A DNA stretch of 61,754 nt from Gnetum montanum (taxonomy: Eukaryota > Streptophyta > Gnetopsida > Gnetales > Gnetaceae): assembly GCA_015680685.1 (NCBI GenBank), contig MNCI01011840.1, positions 43,865 through 105,618 of the forward strand, read 5' to 3'. The stretch's first letter is position 1; every line of letters begins with the position of its first letter. Shown one piece after another: positions 1-10,020 of this stretch. The position numbers and the translations under genes were made by a program. The notes beneath the pieces are model-generated. The model had not been told where the DNA came from and ran no database searches. It saw only the letters and a list, made by a program, of their open reading frames with translations.

Positions 1-229
1 CCAATGAAACACCACAAAAATTTTGGCTAACACTTGAAGACAGAAATTAAGCTAAGTCATGTTGGTCCTCAGCATGACCAAGCTTAGAAGCCTCAAAAAT
101 AGCATCAAACGAAGTCAAAGCAAGCAATTAAAAGTTCCCTGGGACCCATAGATGACTATGATGACATCTGGCATCAAACTTGGCAAATCTTGAGCTCAAA
201 ATACTTTGTGTTCACTTAGTATGCATCCT

Positions 230-1560
230 GTACGCTGGCCTACACATGCCCAGCGTAAGGCCCAGCATACAGCAATTTTTGGGGCTCAAAAACTCATCAA
301 AATATGCTAAAGTGGAGCTTCTTGACCACCCAAAACCTTCACTAAGGTTCTCAGTAGGTCTCAGGCACTTGAAAATCGAATTTTGGGCTCCGAATGATGG
401 TCTTCCATTCCTATACGCCCGGCGTAGACGCCGGGGTCCAGCCAGTGTAGATAGAATTTTGGGCCCCAAAAATGCATCAAAATGTGCTAGAATCAAGTGT
501 CTAGACCCTCCATAACCTTCCCCAAGGTTCCTAGTAGGTCTCAGGAACTTGAAAATCAAATTTTGGGCTCCGAATGATGGTCTTCCATTCTTATACGCCC
601 GGCGTAGACGCCGGGGTGCAGCCAGCGTAGACAGACTTTCGGGCCCCAGAAATGAATCAAAACGTGCCAGAATTGAGCATCTGGACCCTGCAGGGCCTTC
701 CCCAACGTCCCTAGAAGGTCTCAAGCACTTGAAAATCAAATTTTGGGCTCCGAANTGTCCCTAGAAGGTCTCAAGCACTTGAAAATCAAATTTTGGGCTC
801 CGAATGATGGTCTTCCATTCCTATACGCCCGGCGTAGATGCTGGGGTGCAGCCAGTGTAGACAGATTTTCAGGCCCCAAAAATGCATCAAAATGTGCCAA
901 AATCAAGCGTCTAGACCCCCCAGAACCTTCCCCAAGGTTCCTAGAAGGTCACAGGCACTTGAAAATTGAATTTTTGGCTCCAAATGATGGTCTTCCATTC
1001 CTATACGCCCGGCGTAGACGCCGAGGTGCATCCAGCGTAGACAGACTTTTGGGCCCCAAAAATGGATCAAAATGTGCCAAAATCAAGTGTTTAGACCCCC
1101 CAGAACGTTCTCCAAGGTTCTTAGTAGGTCTCAAGCACTTGAAAATAGAATTTTGGGCTCCGAATGATGGCCTTCTATTCCTATACGCCCGGCGTAGACG
1201 CCGAGGTGCAGCCAGCGTAGACAGACTTTTGGGCCCCAGAAATGCATCAAAATGTCCCAAAATCAAGCGTCCAAACCCCCCAGAACCCTCCCCAAGGTTC
1301 CTAGAAGGTTTGAATCACTTGAAACTCAAATTTTGGGCTCCGAATAATGGTCTTCCATTCCTATACGCCCGGCGTAGACGCCGGGGTGCAGCCAGCGTAG
1401 ACAGACTTTCGGGCCCCAAAAATGCATCAAAATGTGCCAGAATCGAGCGTCTAGACCCCCCAGGACCTTCCCCAAGGTTCCCAGTAGCTCTTGGTCACCC
1501 AAAAATCAATTTTTGACCTTAAAATGAAGCATTTTCATGTGTATACGCTGGGTACATTTT
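230..1560 (+). repeat. 180-bp tandem repeat in U3
   Basis: The core GGCGTAGACGCCGGGGT recurs at 421, 601, 831, 1011, 1191 and 1371, with degenerate flanking copies near 240 and 1551. Spacing is exactly 180 bp except 601 to 831, which is 230 because of a 50-bp assembly duplication at 755. Each unit holds the inverted word TACGCC-C-GGCGTA. Open frames on both strands here are by-products of the 180-bp (multiple of three) period, not evidence of genes. Confidence 0.95.
755..804. other. Assembly join: N plus 48-bp duplication
   Basis: A single N at 755 is flanked by the same 48 bp (707-754 and 757-804). Removing 50 bp restores the 180-bp period of the surrounding array, so this is a contig overlap that was not merged. 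Confidence 0.93.
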
Positions 1561-1751
1561 TGGCTTACGCTGGCATGCTATACGCTTACGCTGGCATCCT
1601 CTATGCTCAGCATCCACAGCGTATACGCCCAGCGTATACACCTGCCCCATAGCATATACGCCATCAAATGTAGCACTTGTAAATTAAATCCAGCCTGATG
1701 TAGCGTATACGCCCACGTGTCTCCCAACCCGAATTTCCCGGTAAAACCCGT

Positions 1752-1760
1752 CTATAAAAG
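1752..1760 (+). promoter_or_regulatory. TATA box of LTR G
   Basis: CTATAAAAG followed by GCCCAG lies directly after the U3 word array, at the position a U3/R boundary would require. Transcription would start about 30 bp downstream. Confidence 0.6.
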
Positions 1761-2148
1761 GCCCAGTTTTCCATGAAATCGAGAGGTCGGAGGGAGTGGT
1801 TGGCAAAAACTCCCAGAGCACACAAGAGACATTTACACTGTAGACTAGAGCTCCAAAACCCTCTTACGCTGGAGAGCCCTGTACGCCGTACACACAGTCT
1901 CTACGCTCTGCCTGCCTTGCGAACTAGCCGAGTCATCCCTGCACACACCAGGGCCTTTCGTCCGCCTTGTGTCAAAGCCACAACTGCGTTTGGACCGGTG
2001 CACTTTGTAATCAATTCTCAATACAAAATAGTTTACATTTTGCTAAGATTTATTGTAGTTTTCTTCATTTTTCAGTTTACGTTTACAGGCTCATTTACAT
2101 TATCGTGCTTGTTTACGGTTTACATTTAACGTGCATTGTTTACGTATA

Positions 2149-3489
2149 ACCCAACGTGTTGTAGCGGCAAATGTTGGGGAAGTCCTTGTTTGATCCGTGT
2201 GTGGACCATTCAAGGCACTCTTCCTTCGTCCGTTCCAGCTTGCCCCCAAGTGGAGGCAGGGTCGACTGTGCTTGTCCGTAGATCTTTCGGTGCTCGTAAC
2301 GTTCCAGCCTTGCACCGACGATTTCGGTCGGTACAGGGTCCACCATGTGGACAGACCTAGGCCTGCCGCTGACGGTGGAATAGGCGTAAATGCAACAATG
2401 GAAGTGGATGTTGCCTGCGATTGTGAAGTAGGTACGGTGTGAACATATGGCAGGGTAGCTGTGATTGGCATGTGATGTGCTACAGGAATGGATTGATGAA
2501 CAGTTTGCAAAGGAATAGTGGCTGCAAATGAGACAAGCGAAATAGGTGAACAAGGACATTGATACGCCGAGAGGTTGACATGGCTACCCATTGCAAATGT
2601 GATTGCGAGCTATGAAAATGTAGGCATGATCATGAAGGGAGTAGCGATAGACAACGGGTTGGTCTAGAAAGACTAGGTAGGAGGGACCGTAATGGGGTTG
2701 GTTTGACCTCCCCCATCAGATTGAGAATTGAGTTCCTCCTATCCATCTTGGAAGGCTTCTTCATGATTAGACGTTATGTCCTGCTAATCTAGAAGCCATT
2801 GATTTGTCTATGTCAAAGGTATGGAAGTGCTGGGAGTGGGAAAAAATTCCTTCCCATCATAGTAGGAGAACTCAAAGCTGCATTTTTCTTCGAGTTCATG
2901 CACATCCAAGGGCATATTTTCCTGCACCTTTGCATAGAGGAAGTTATAGTGTTCATGTGGCTGGGCCAAGCCCTTAGGTTCCTGGTTTTGGATCTTGAGG
3001 GATCAACGTGTTTCCAGCATCAGTTTGAGTGGTTGTTCAGCACCTGTGATGTCTTGAACCGTGATGGAAACCTCAACATTGAAGGTGTTAGCAACGGTGG
3101 TCAAGGAAGCCATTGTTACGAAGCTAAACAGTTCTGCAAACTAGAAAAAGTAAGGAAATTGGCTAGCAATCAAAAGGTTTTATGTCTTGTTGGATTTCAA
3201 AGGAATCTTCAGAGTGATCGATCTATACGACACGATACGTAAACAACCACCAAAGGGTGTCATGTTTACGCTAGTGTGCGATAGGGTACAGAACGCGTGC
3301 AAGACTACCATAAAAAAAGCGAGTGAAATGATGATCAGAGGCTTTATGTCTTGAAGGGTTTCGGAAGAACCGTCAAAGTGACCGATCTACACTGCATGAT
3401 GCGTAAATAGCCACAAATGGGACTTAATTTTACGCTAATGCGTATCAGGGTGCAGAACACTTACAGGACTACCTTAAAACATAGAAAAC
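2149..3489. other. Unassigned region between two LTRs
   Basis: No protein domain is recognised on either strand. The reverse complement of 2100-2591 stays open for 163 codons and is rich in Ser, Thr and Pro, but lacks a recognisable motif. At 2157 the plus strand reads TGTAGCGGCAAATGTTGG, like the outer end of the E and D LTRs in minus orientation, so a further truncated LTR is possible. The right part holds a tandem duplication with GCGTA and TACGC words. Confidence 0.5.
3176..3473 (+). repeat. Two diverged 134-bp direct repeats
   Basis: Copies at 3176-3309 and 3340-3473 are both exactly 134 bp, offset by 164 bp. Both start GGYTTTATGTCTTG, contain TTTACGCTARTG and end GACTACC. They differ by scattered substitutions without indels. 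Confidence 0.85.
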
Positions 3490-3542
3490 TGTAGCGACCA
3501 AAAATGTCGGTGGCTGGAAAACACCGAGAGGTCATTGATCGT

Positions 3543-3586
3543 NAAAAATGTCGGTGGCTGGAAAACACCGAGAGGTCATTGATCGT
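3543..3586. other. Assembly join: N plus 43-bp duplication
   Basis: An N at 3543 separates two identical 43-bp copies (3500-3542 and 3544-3586), an unmerged contig overlap. Confidence 0.92.
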
Positions 3587-4141
3587 GATAGTCTTAACCC
3601 TGTATCCGTGCAAGGGTCATGCTACGTAAAATGGAAATAGGGTTCCCTAAATGGTTTGGTCGATTAGACAAGGACTTAGTTGGTGTTAATATAACCTTTT
3701 GTAAATGGATAATTTGAAAATAGGACTTATAGCATAAAATAATCTTTAAATGTAAAAGGGACAGAAAATGATATAAAATGTGATGACATGCAAGAAAATA
3801 AAGTAAAATGCAGTTAGAAAAATGCATCGCTTCAAGAATGTGACTTCACTCTATCAAGGTGGATACAATTGGTTGCACAGTGCTGAGGGGCGCAGGGATC
3901 CCAAGAGTAACCAAGACGTTTAGAGTAAGATAGTTGTATGCTTGAATGTGGACTCGGGAGTCAACAATGCAGAGTGCTATGAGGATAGCAGGAAAGAGTA
4001 GAACAGAATGCCAAACAAGGGTGCTAACTATTTACAGTGTCAAATAAGATGTTTACAATGCTTAGGAATGCAATGCTAACTTTTTGCTTGCTAACCAACC
4101 GATTTGCCAACCAACCTCCCTTTTGAGCATTTCTCATCAGG

Positions 4142-4151
4142 GTATTTATAG
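4142..4151 (-). promoter_or_regulatory. TATA box of LTR E
   Basis: GTATTTATAG on the plus strand is CTATAAATAC on the coding strand. The context matches that of the TATA box in LTR D (57163-57172), including the flanking GGG and GGC. Confidence 0.75.
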
Positions 4152-4369
4152 GGCTAAGGACATGCGAAAGGTGCAGTTTGGACACCATGTGTCCAGGGCC
4201 CATGTTGACATGTCTGTGCTGCATGGACGTGCATGATCGTTAGATGTGCATGACTGTTGGACGAGCCTACCATGCTGTAATTTCGAGTCTATCATGCTGT
4301 AATTGTGCCATCAAAATTTGGAGATGTGCGCCAATGGTGCAAATAGATGAAGTGCATTGATGTAGCATA

Positions 4370-5045
4370 ACTACCTACTACACTGCACTATGCTTTGTAG
4401 CATAGCATGTCAGCATAGCATAGCATCTTGCTACTTTGTGCTATGCTATGCAGCGTAGCATAGCGTAGCCACCAGTTTGAGGCAAAAAACTTACGTTGCG
4501 TCCTGCTACATGTGCTGGAAACCTTTGAAGTGTGCTGACTATTTTTTGCATATTTGCTATGCTATGCTACACTACGTAGCATAGCATACCGTAGCAACTG
4601 GCCTTATTCGCGAAAACGTCAACAATCTGCAAACTTTGCTTTTTGCACTACGAAGCCTACGAACTTGCTGATCCCGCACCTTGAGATGCCTTTCGTTGTT
4701 CCCATAGAGTTGCTATGTTGTGCTACACTATGTAGCATAGCATAGTGTAGCAACCAGCATTTCCTACTTTTTGCTGAGTTTCCCACTTTCTGGTGAAGGA
4801 GCCATTGCTGAAGGAGTTGGAGTCGAGCGAAGCAACTGTTTTCGAAGGCCAGAGGTGCTAACTTAGTGCAATTGAAAATCACTAAGTAGGATGAGCCTTC
4901 CTGTCTTGCTCTCACTACACTATGCTATGCTACATAGCATAGTGTAGCGTAGCACCTTGTCTTCCAACAATTTATGGTTGACTACTTGAATAACTATCTC
5001 CCAAAGCTTGCTACGCTATGTGGTGTAGTGTAGCGTAGCAAACTC
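4370..5045 (-). repeat. Palindromic TAGCATAGC / GCTATGCTA word array in U3
   Basis: Clusters at about 4370-4475, 4556-4600, 4710-4755, 4912-4955 and 5008-5042 consist of GCTATGCTA and TAGCATAGC in facing orientation, for example GCTATGCTAC and GTAGCATAGC around a 5-bp centre near 4560. Some words keep TAGCGTAGC, suggesting that the TATGC forms come from TACGC by C-to-T change. Confidence 0.9.
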
Positions 5046-5272
5046 CTTGACTAGAAAACCTGCCAAACTATTTTACGTATTTTGAGTACCGTCAACAACT
5101 CTCCACATTGTTTCTAAGTAGGCTATCAACTAGATGAATTACCAGCTAGAAAATTTTCCAAACTGTACATCCTAAAACCCAGAACATCCATCTCTTGATG
5201 AACTACCATGACGCTACCTGAATTATGAAGACCTGGTGAAGCAAGGATGCCCTGAAATTTTAGGGTGTTTCA

Positions 5273-5287
5273 CCTTTCTTCTTCCCT
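5273..5287 (-). promoter_or_regulatory. Polypurine tract of element E
   Basis: CCTTTCTTCTTCCCT on the plus strand is AGGGAAGAAGAAAGG on the coding strand. It abuts the LTR start TGAAACACC and would prime plus-strand DNA synthesis. Confidence 0.75.
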
Positions 5288-6239
5288 ATAGGTGATATTT
5301 ACAGGTTTTGGAAGTTAGAAAGACATCTTATAGGTTAAAAAGATGTCTTTTCTAAGAACCAGGAGGCAATAGAAGATGTACCACATGTCTGGGAGACATC
5401 TTGATCAAGAAATGGCTTGTGATAGATGGCATCTTAGATGTGGAGGAGATGAGAAGACATCTTATTAGGTTTGAAGATGTCTTAGGGGGGACATCCCAAA
5501 TTCTAGAAGATGTCTCAAGTGAGACATCTCACTGCTGAAGGAGATATGTCACACCCTCAGGAGATGTCTCCCACTTCCAAGAGACATCTCGCCTTAATGC
5601 TATATTTTAGTAGTAAGACATCTTAGGAAATATGGAGACACTTGTACAGCTAGGAAAACTTATGAATTAGTAATTTCAAATTGGAAAATAATTGAGAAAA
5701 TATAAGAAAAGATGAAAATAGCTAGAAATATTCAAGTTGAGCTTGAGAAAATATTTCTAGGATTCTTGTCCTTTTTTTCCAATAAATATTGTGTTATTGT
5801 TTCATGATGCAATGACATGAGAGATTGGGAGTTTATGAGAATGGCATAAGAGCACAAGTGTAAGAGTGCATGAGTGTGTATGTAACTCTTGGGTCAATTC
5901 TAAGTATTTTTCCTATGTGTTTCTTATGTGCATTGTGTGTTTGATCTCAGTCCTATGTTTGTCAGAGAGATCTCATTTAGTTGTGTCTTGCATTAATAAT
6001 AACTATTGTATGGTTGTAGAGACCCATTCTCTACAATATCATTGAGTGTTTCTGAGTGGATTGTATTGTTCTGGATTGTGGAACCACTAATTTGTAATCT
6101 TCTTTACATTGAATGAAGATAGTTACTTTTCTAGTTTTCTAGCATATTGAACTATTTTTTATAATATTTGGATTTAGTGGTATTTGAAGGTTAAAACAAA
6201 TGGAGTGAACCTACTCCAAATGTGATGTAAATAAAATTT
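5288..6239 (+). repeat. AGATGTCT/AGACATCT word array, probable LTR (F)
   Basis: Between about 5310 and 5640 the words AGACATCT and AGATGTCT, each the reverse complement of the other, occur more than ten times at irregular spacing. The downstream 600 bp is AT-rich, with AATAAA-like sites (5783) and a short hairpin TGTAGAGA/TCTCTACA (6015-6041). No protein is recognised. By analogy with the solo LTR at 37019-37801, which carries the same words, this is probably an LTR, but I could not fix its termini. Confidence 0.45.
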
Positions 6240-6932
6240 TCTCTTTCCATCAACATTAGACCATATGTGTGTTAAAACCTTATGATTGACTACCTCCCAA
6301 GAGATATTTCATTTAATCAACCATTACATCTCTAGAAAATGCTAACCATAACCTCACAAATCCTTAAGAACTACTTTATAAAATTTATGTTGCCTAAACA
6401 TAGACAATTTATGAGAGTATGCAATGAATTGGCATAAGGCTTTTACTTTTAAAGATAATAACTTATATTCAAAGGTGTTTCCATCTTCACTTTTAACTCA
6501 TCGAGAAGAAAATTTTTTTGCACTCTTTCAATATATTTCCAAATTTTAGCATTGAGTCTAAGTTCCCATACAAAACCATATGATAGATGATAATTTGAAA
6601 AAAAAAATTCTAATCTTCTAAGTTCAAAGTCCTAAATCCTTGCATTTTTAAAAAAGAATATAGAGCCTTGAAACCTCCTACTATTCTTTCTCTGATGTAC
6701 TTCCCTTACTTGTTATTGTTTATATAAATAATACTTAAATATTTAAAATAATCTACTATTTTCACATTAGTACCTCCAAAATAAAATTTATAACAAGTGT
6801 TTTTTTTATACCCTAGATCATCAATTTGGTTTTATCTACATTCACTTGAAGACTAGATAAGTGATACTAATTTTCTAAAATTTGTAACATATTTTGCATA
6901 CCTTTTACAGTAGTAAAGATCAAGGTAGCATC

Positions 6933-6956
6933 ATATATATATATATATATATATAT
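6933..6956. repeat. AT dinucleotide microsatellite
   Basis: About twelve AT units, inside the decayed LINE at the position of its catalytic motif C. Confidence 0.9.
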
Positions 6957-7363
6957 TCACTACATGGGATCTGATTTTGATAGCATAACTATTTTTTCCA
7001 TTGCATAATTATTCCTACATTTCATCAATAAAGATACTAAAGAGAGTTGAAGAAAGTGGACAATCTTTCTTAATACCAATTTTGCTTAGGAATTCAAATT
7101 CTTTCTCTGAATTGCTATTTGGAATTTCAATAATCACTTTCTCATATAATCTTTAAGTTCTACAATTAAATCTAAAGGAAATTCAATTTTATGCAAGCAC
7201 AACCATAGTTTTGTATGAACTATGGAATCATATGCTTTTGTGAAATTAATAAAATAACTAAAAGCCTTTTTATTAGGAATTTTTGCAAACTCTATGGAAT
7301 ATCTAAGAATAACTAAGTGATCAATAGTAGAGTGATTTTATCTAAAATCTACTTAACATCTTA

Positions 7364-7368
7364 CTGTA
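7364..7368. other. Target site duplication of A1, left copy
   Basis: CTGTA, matched by CTATA at 14722-14726 with one transition. The LINE reading continues across the pair. Confidence 0.85.
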
Positions 7369-8213
7369 TGATGAGCTGTGATATTGGGGCCGTGATATTG
7401 TGTTTGTGATATCGGGTCCACGATATCGAATCCTACCAAGCGATATCAGACATTTGATATCGAGACCTATCTCGTTACCTATAAATAAGAGGTGGGCACA
7501 CTTGGTTTGGTAGTTAGTTCTTAGTCCCTTACCCAAACTCTTGCAATTTCTCCCTCTCAGAGTTAGAATTATTTCTAAGTTCCCACAATAGGAGTCATAA
7601 AGTGAACAGATATTTGTTCGAGCATTGTGTACGTGAGCACACCTTGTGTCCAGAAATAAAGACAAACTTTGTGATAAACCTTGCAACTTACAGAATAGCT
7701 TATTTCTTACCCTTAATGTTACTTATAGTTTTTTAATTCTTTCATTAGTTAATTAATGTTTCTTTTATTGATTCATTAATTTTCACAAGTAAGCACACTT
7801 AGTACGACCACTTCGAGCATGCGTGGAACACTTGGTAACCTAGTAATGATTAGCATTTGGTAATCCCAGTAGTGTTGCACTAGTTCAAGATGTGTACAAA
7901 AAGTGGGAATAGATATTGGTGTTAGGACTAGTTAGGACCTAGCTGATTAGTTAATTTAAATTATTTATTCAATTAATTCACTTCTTCCCTCTTTAGCACT
8001 AGGACATAAAACATAAAAAGCATAAAAATCATATACCTCAAGTTTACTTAACCACACAATCATGCCATATGAGTAAGCTTGGGAAGACAATGATCGCCTA
8101 ACCCATCCTTGTTCTATGAAGGTGCATAAGCACTTAGTCCTTGGAGTTCAACCAGATCGTGTGTAACGCTCATATTCATATGGTTGAGCGTAGGGGTACC
8201 TCACCGCTCATCA
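7369..8213 (+). repeat. 5' LTR of A1
   Basis: TGATGAGC to GCTCATCA, TATA box at 7479-7487. The U3 holds six GATAT-centred words (GTGATATTG, TGATATCGGG, CGATATCG and others) between 7379 and 7466. R and U5 are close to those of the 3' LTR, but the U3 array is strikingly different from it. Confidence 0.93.
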
Positions 8214-8233
8214 TTGGCGTTGTTGCTAGGGAC
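8214..8233 (+). promoter_or_regulatory. Primer-binding site of A1, tRNA-Asp type
   Basis: TTGGCGTTGTTGCTAGGGAC directly follows the LTR. It resembles the TGGCGCCGTTGCCGGGGA site common in plant Athila and Tat elements, with mostly C-to-T and G-to-A differences. Confidence 0.8.
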
Positions 8234-8358
8234 TTTGTTGTTTGTGCACTAATTAGAACTTAGGAATCTTCCCATCATTGGAGTGAACCCTTAGGGTTGG
8301 TTATCTTAAAATTATTTAAAAAGTGAAGAGAAAAGTATCACACACTAAAGAATTAATC

Positions 8359-10020
8359 ATGTCTCCTTCTTACGAGAGTGTTTCATCACCTAGGTCTGAT
8401 ACAATGAACAATTAGAGGCGTAGTATACATGATGACCCGCCAATGCCCCAACGGGTTTGTGTGGTATACATTCATCCTGATGAGTATATACCAAACTTTA
8501 CCTTTATCCTCCACCAGGATGAACAACTGTGTTGGCATAATTTAGAAGGTAACATAGTGTTACCTCCCAATCGTTTAGTTCCAAGCATGCTTCTTCATGC
8601 TCTCACACGAATTGGTATGCAGTACTTACAAGTAGAGTACATTGTTTATGAACATGACTTGAGAGAGTATTGACCCACGGAGGCACAATGTCAAAGGGAC
8701 TTACAATAGGAGAGACATCATAAATCTATGAAGGGGAAGTAGTCTCAAGACATCCTGTATGTCCTAAGTGAAAATGAGGGTGGTGAACCTACCTCAAGAG
8801 GTCTTCCACAAATTGATGTTCCTCCCATTGACTTTGGTCAAGGAGTTGTGTATTAGAATCTTCACTCAACTATCCATAACCCAAATTCTAGTATCAACAG
8901 ACACAAAGGGTCCAAAAAAGGAACACGAACACATGACAAAGATGGACATTTTGATCGTAACCGCGATCGAGGCCGCAACCACCGAAGAGAAGGTAGTAGG
9001 CCCCATTATGATGACGGTCCTCCTTCCTCTTCACCTTCATCATCTCCTTCCCCCTCTTCTTTAGGATCGGAACATAGTCGTAGAGGGAAAGACCTTGAGG
9101 ATAACAATAGGTAAAATAGGAATAATAGATACAAAAATTGAGAAAGGGGGTGAGGGCATTCTATAGAAACATATCATGATAGTAGGGAGAGTAGGGAATA
9201 GCATAGGCATCATAGACACCATAGACAACATGATCACAATGAACCCCTACTCACTACCTGAAGTATGCTAGATATAACAGAGGCTGTTAGGATCCTAACA
9301 AGGCACCAAAAGGAAAGTAGGATCAAAAGATTAGACATGAATAATATTCCATGATTTGAAGGGGGATACAATGCTGATCCTCAAAATCATCTACAAGTGT
9401 TCTATGATGCATGTGCCTTGCAAAATATAGAAAATGAGTGGAAAAAACTAAAGTTGTTTCCATGAACACTGATCAAAGAAGAGGAAAGCTAGTACGGATC
9501 CTTAGAATTGGAATCCATTCATCGATGGAGTACCATGTTCAAGTTATTCAACAATAAGTATCAAACATACTCCCAAGTGTCCAACCTGTGAAAGCAAATC
9601 CAAGGATGGCAACGAGGAGGACACGAACCCTTGGATGCTACCATGGGCTAATATTATGCATTATTACATCATTGCCTTAGCCATGGATACTCACAAAGGA
9701 AAAAACTACACCATCTCGTAGATGTTCTTAGGCAAGAAATGTGAAGAACACTTGGAACTTATGCCCAAGGGAGACTATCCAAGGTTAGAGCCCATCAAGG
9801 ACAAAGATTATAAGAGCAAGTTACCAAAGAGGAAGGTGAGTTAAGGAAAAGAGAGAGTGCAGAGGAATACAATAGAGATCCTTCTCTCTGAAAGAAGGGA
9901 TTTAGATTTTGTGAGGATGAAGAAGAGTCACCACTTGAAGAGATGATGAATAGGAAAACTTTGCCCATTCAAGAACTTGCATCAGAAGTATCACCAAAGA
10001 TTGACCAAATGTGGGACTCC
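8359..10020 (+). pseudogene. gag of A1, decayed
   Basis: An ATG at 8359 opens a frame that carries, at 8443-8672, the N-terminal module shared with elements B, C1, C3 and I (FTFILHQDEQLCW, then GNIVLPP, then EYIV.EHDLREY). A charged low-complexity stretch (to about 9120) and a Gag core (about 9330-9900) with a W-K-K-LKLFP-type pattern follow. It ends in DQMWDSL, where in C3 the sequence continues with DEKFQSV; here a deletion joins it to the end of the reverse transcriptase at about 10022. Many in-frame stops and shifts make it non-functional. The product would have been the virus-like-particle structural protein. Confidence 0.8.

Larger units (their letters stand above)
5..2148 (+). mobile_element. 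LTR of a Tat-type gypsy element (G)
   Basis: The stretch opens with TGAAACACC, the same start as the LTRs at 3490-5272 and 56449-57847, both read on the minus strand. The preceding bases CCAA resemble the end of the polypurine tract of element D (GGGGCCAT), which hints that this is a 3' LTR whose body lies left of the window. The U3 carries a 180-bp tandem array and a TATA box at 1752-1760. The 3' boundary is uncertain: a tract like a tRNA-Lys primer site, CCCAACGTG, occurs near 2149, but an LTR-end-like signature in the opposite orientation begins at about 2157. Confidence 0.6.
3490..5272 (-). mobile_element. LTR of a Tat-type element (E)
   Basis: Read on the minus strand this starts TGAAACACCCT at 5272 and ends GGTCGCTACA at 3490. 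It is preceded by a polypurine tract at 5273-5287, so it is a 3' LTR whose internal region should lie to the right but is not found; another repeat begins at once. The TATA box is at 4142-4151. U3 holds palindromic TAGCATAGC words. The R-U5 part (3490-4141) is alignable with that of element D, for example the tract with GGACTTA after GGTCGATTAGACA. Length is inflated by about 44 bp from the join at 3543. Confidence 0.8.
6240..7368 (-). pseudogene. LINE reverse transcriptase, C-terminal part (LINE1)
   Basis: Minus-strand frames, with many stops and shifts, show the order expected of a LINE reverse transcriptase: STIDHLVILRYS, then FTKAYDSIVHTKLW (motif A), IGIKKDCPLSSTLF (motif B), DATLIF in place of the usual YADD-type motif C, LQVNVDKTKLMI, YFKYLSIIY, and a C-terminal IERVQKNFL segment. 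The catalytic Asp pair is lost and an AT dinucleotide run sits just before it. The N-terminal part is at 14727-15560; element A1 inserted between the two. The style (LLEKRI, STIDHL, LDKTK) differs from the L1-type LINE at 42340-54922. Confidence 0.82.

Noticed and set aside
212-1516. Long open frames on both strands (175 and 257 codons)
   Set aside because: The 180-bp repeat is a multiple of three, so an open unit stays open through the array. The predicted proteins are just tandem copies, and the region is an LTR U3.
2140-2165. tRNA-Lys primer site after LTR G
   Set aside because: Only the central CCCAACGTG fits; the flanks do not, and the evidence that G is a 3' LTR speaks against it.
2100-2591. 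Minus-strand 163-codon frame as a Gag or host protein
   Set aside because: No motif, no conserved partner in the window, and a strongly biased Ser/Thr/Pro composition.
4370-5640. CRISPR-like array
   Set aside because: Repeats face both ways, vary in length and spacing, and lie in plant LTRs; no cas genes are present.
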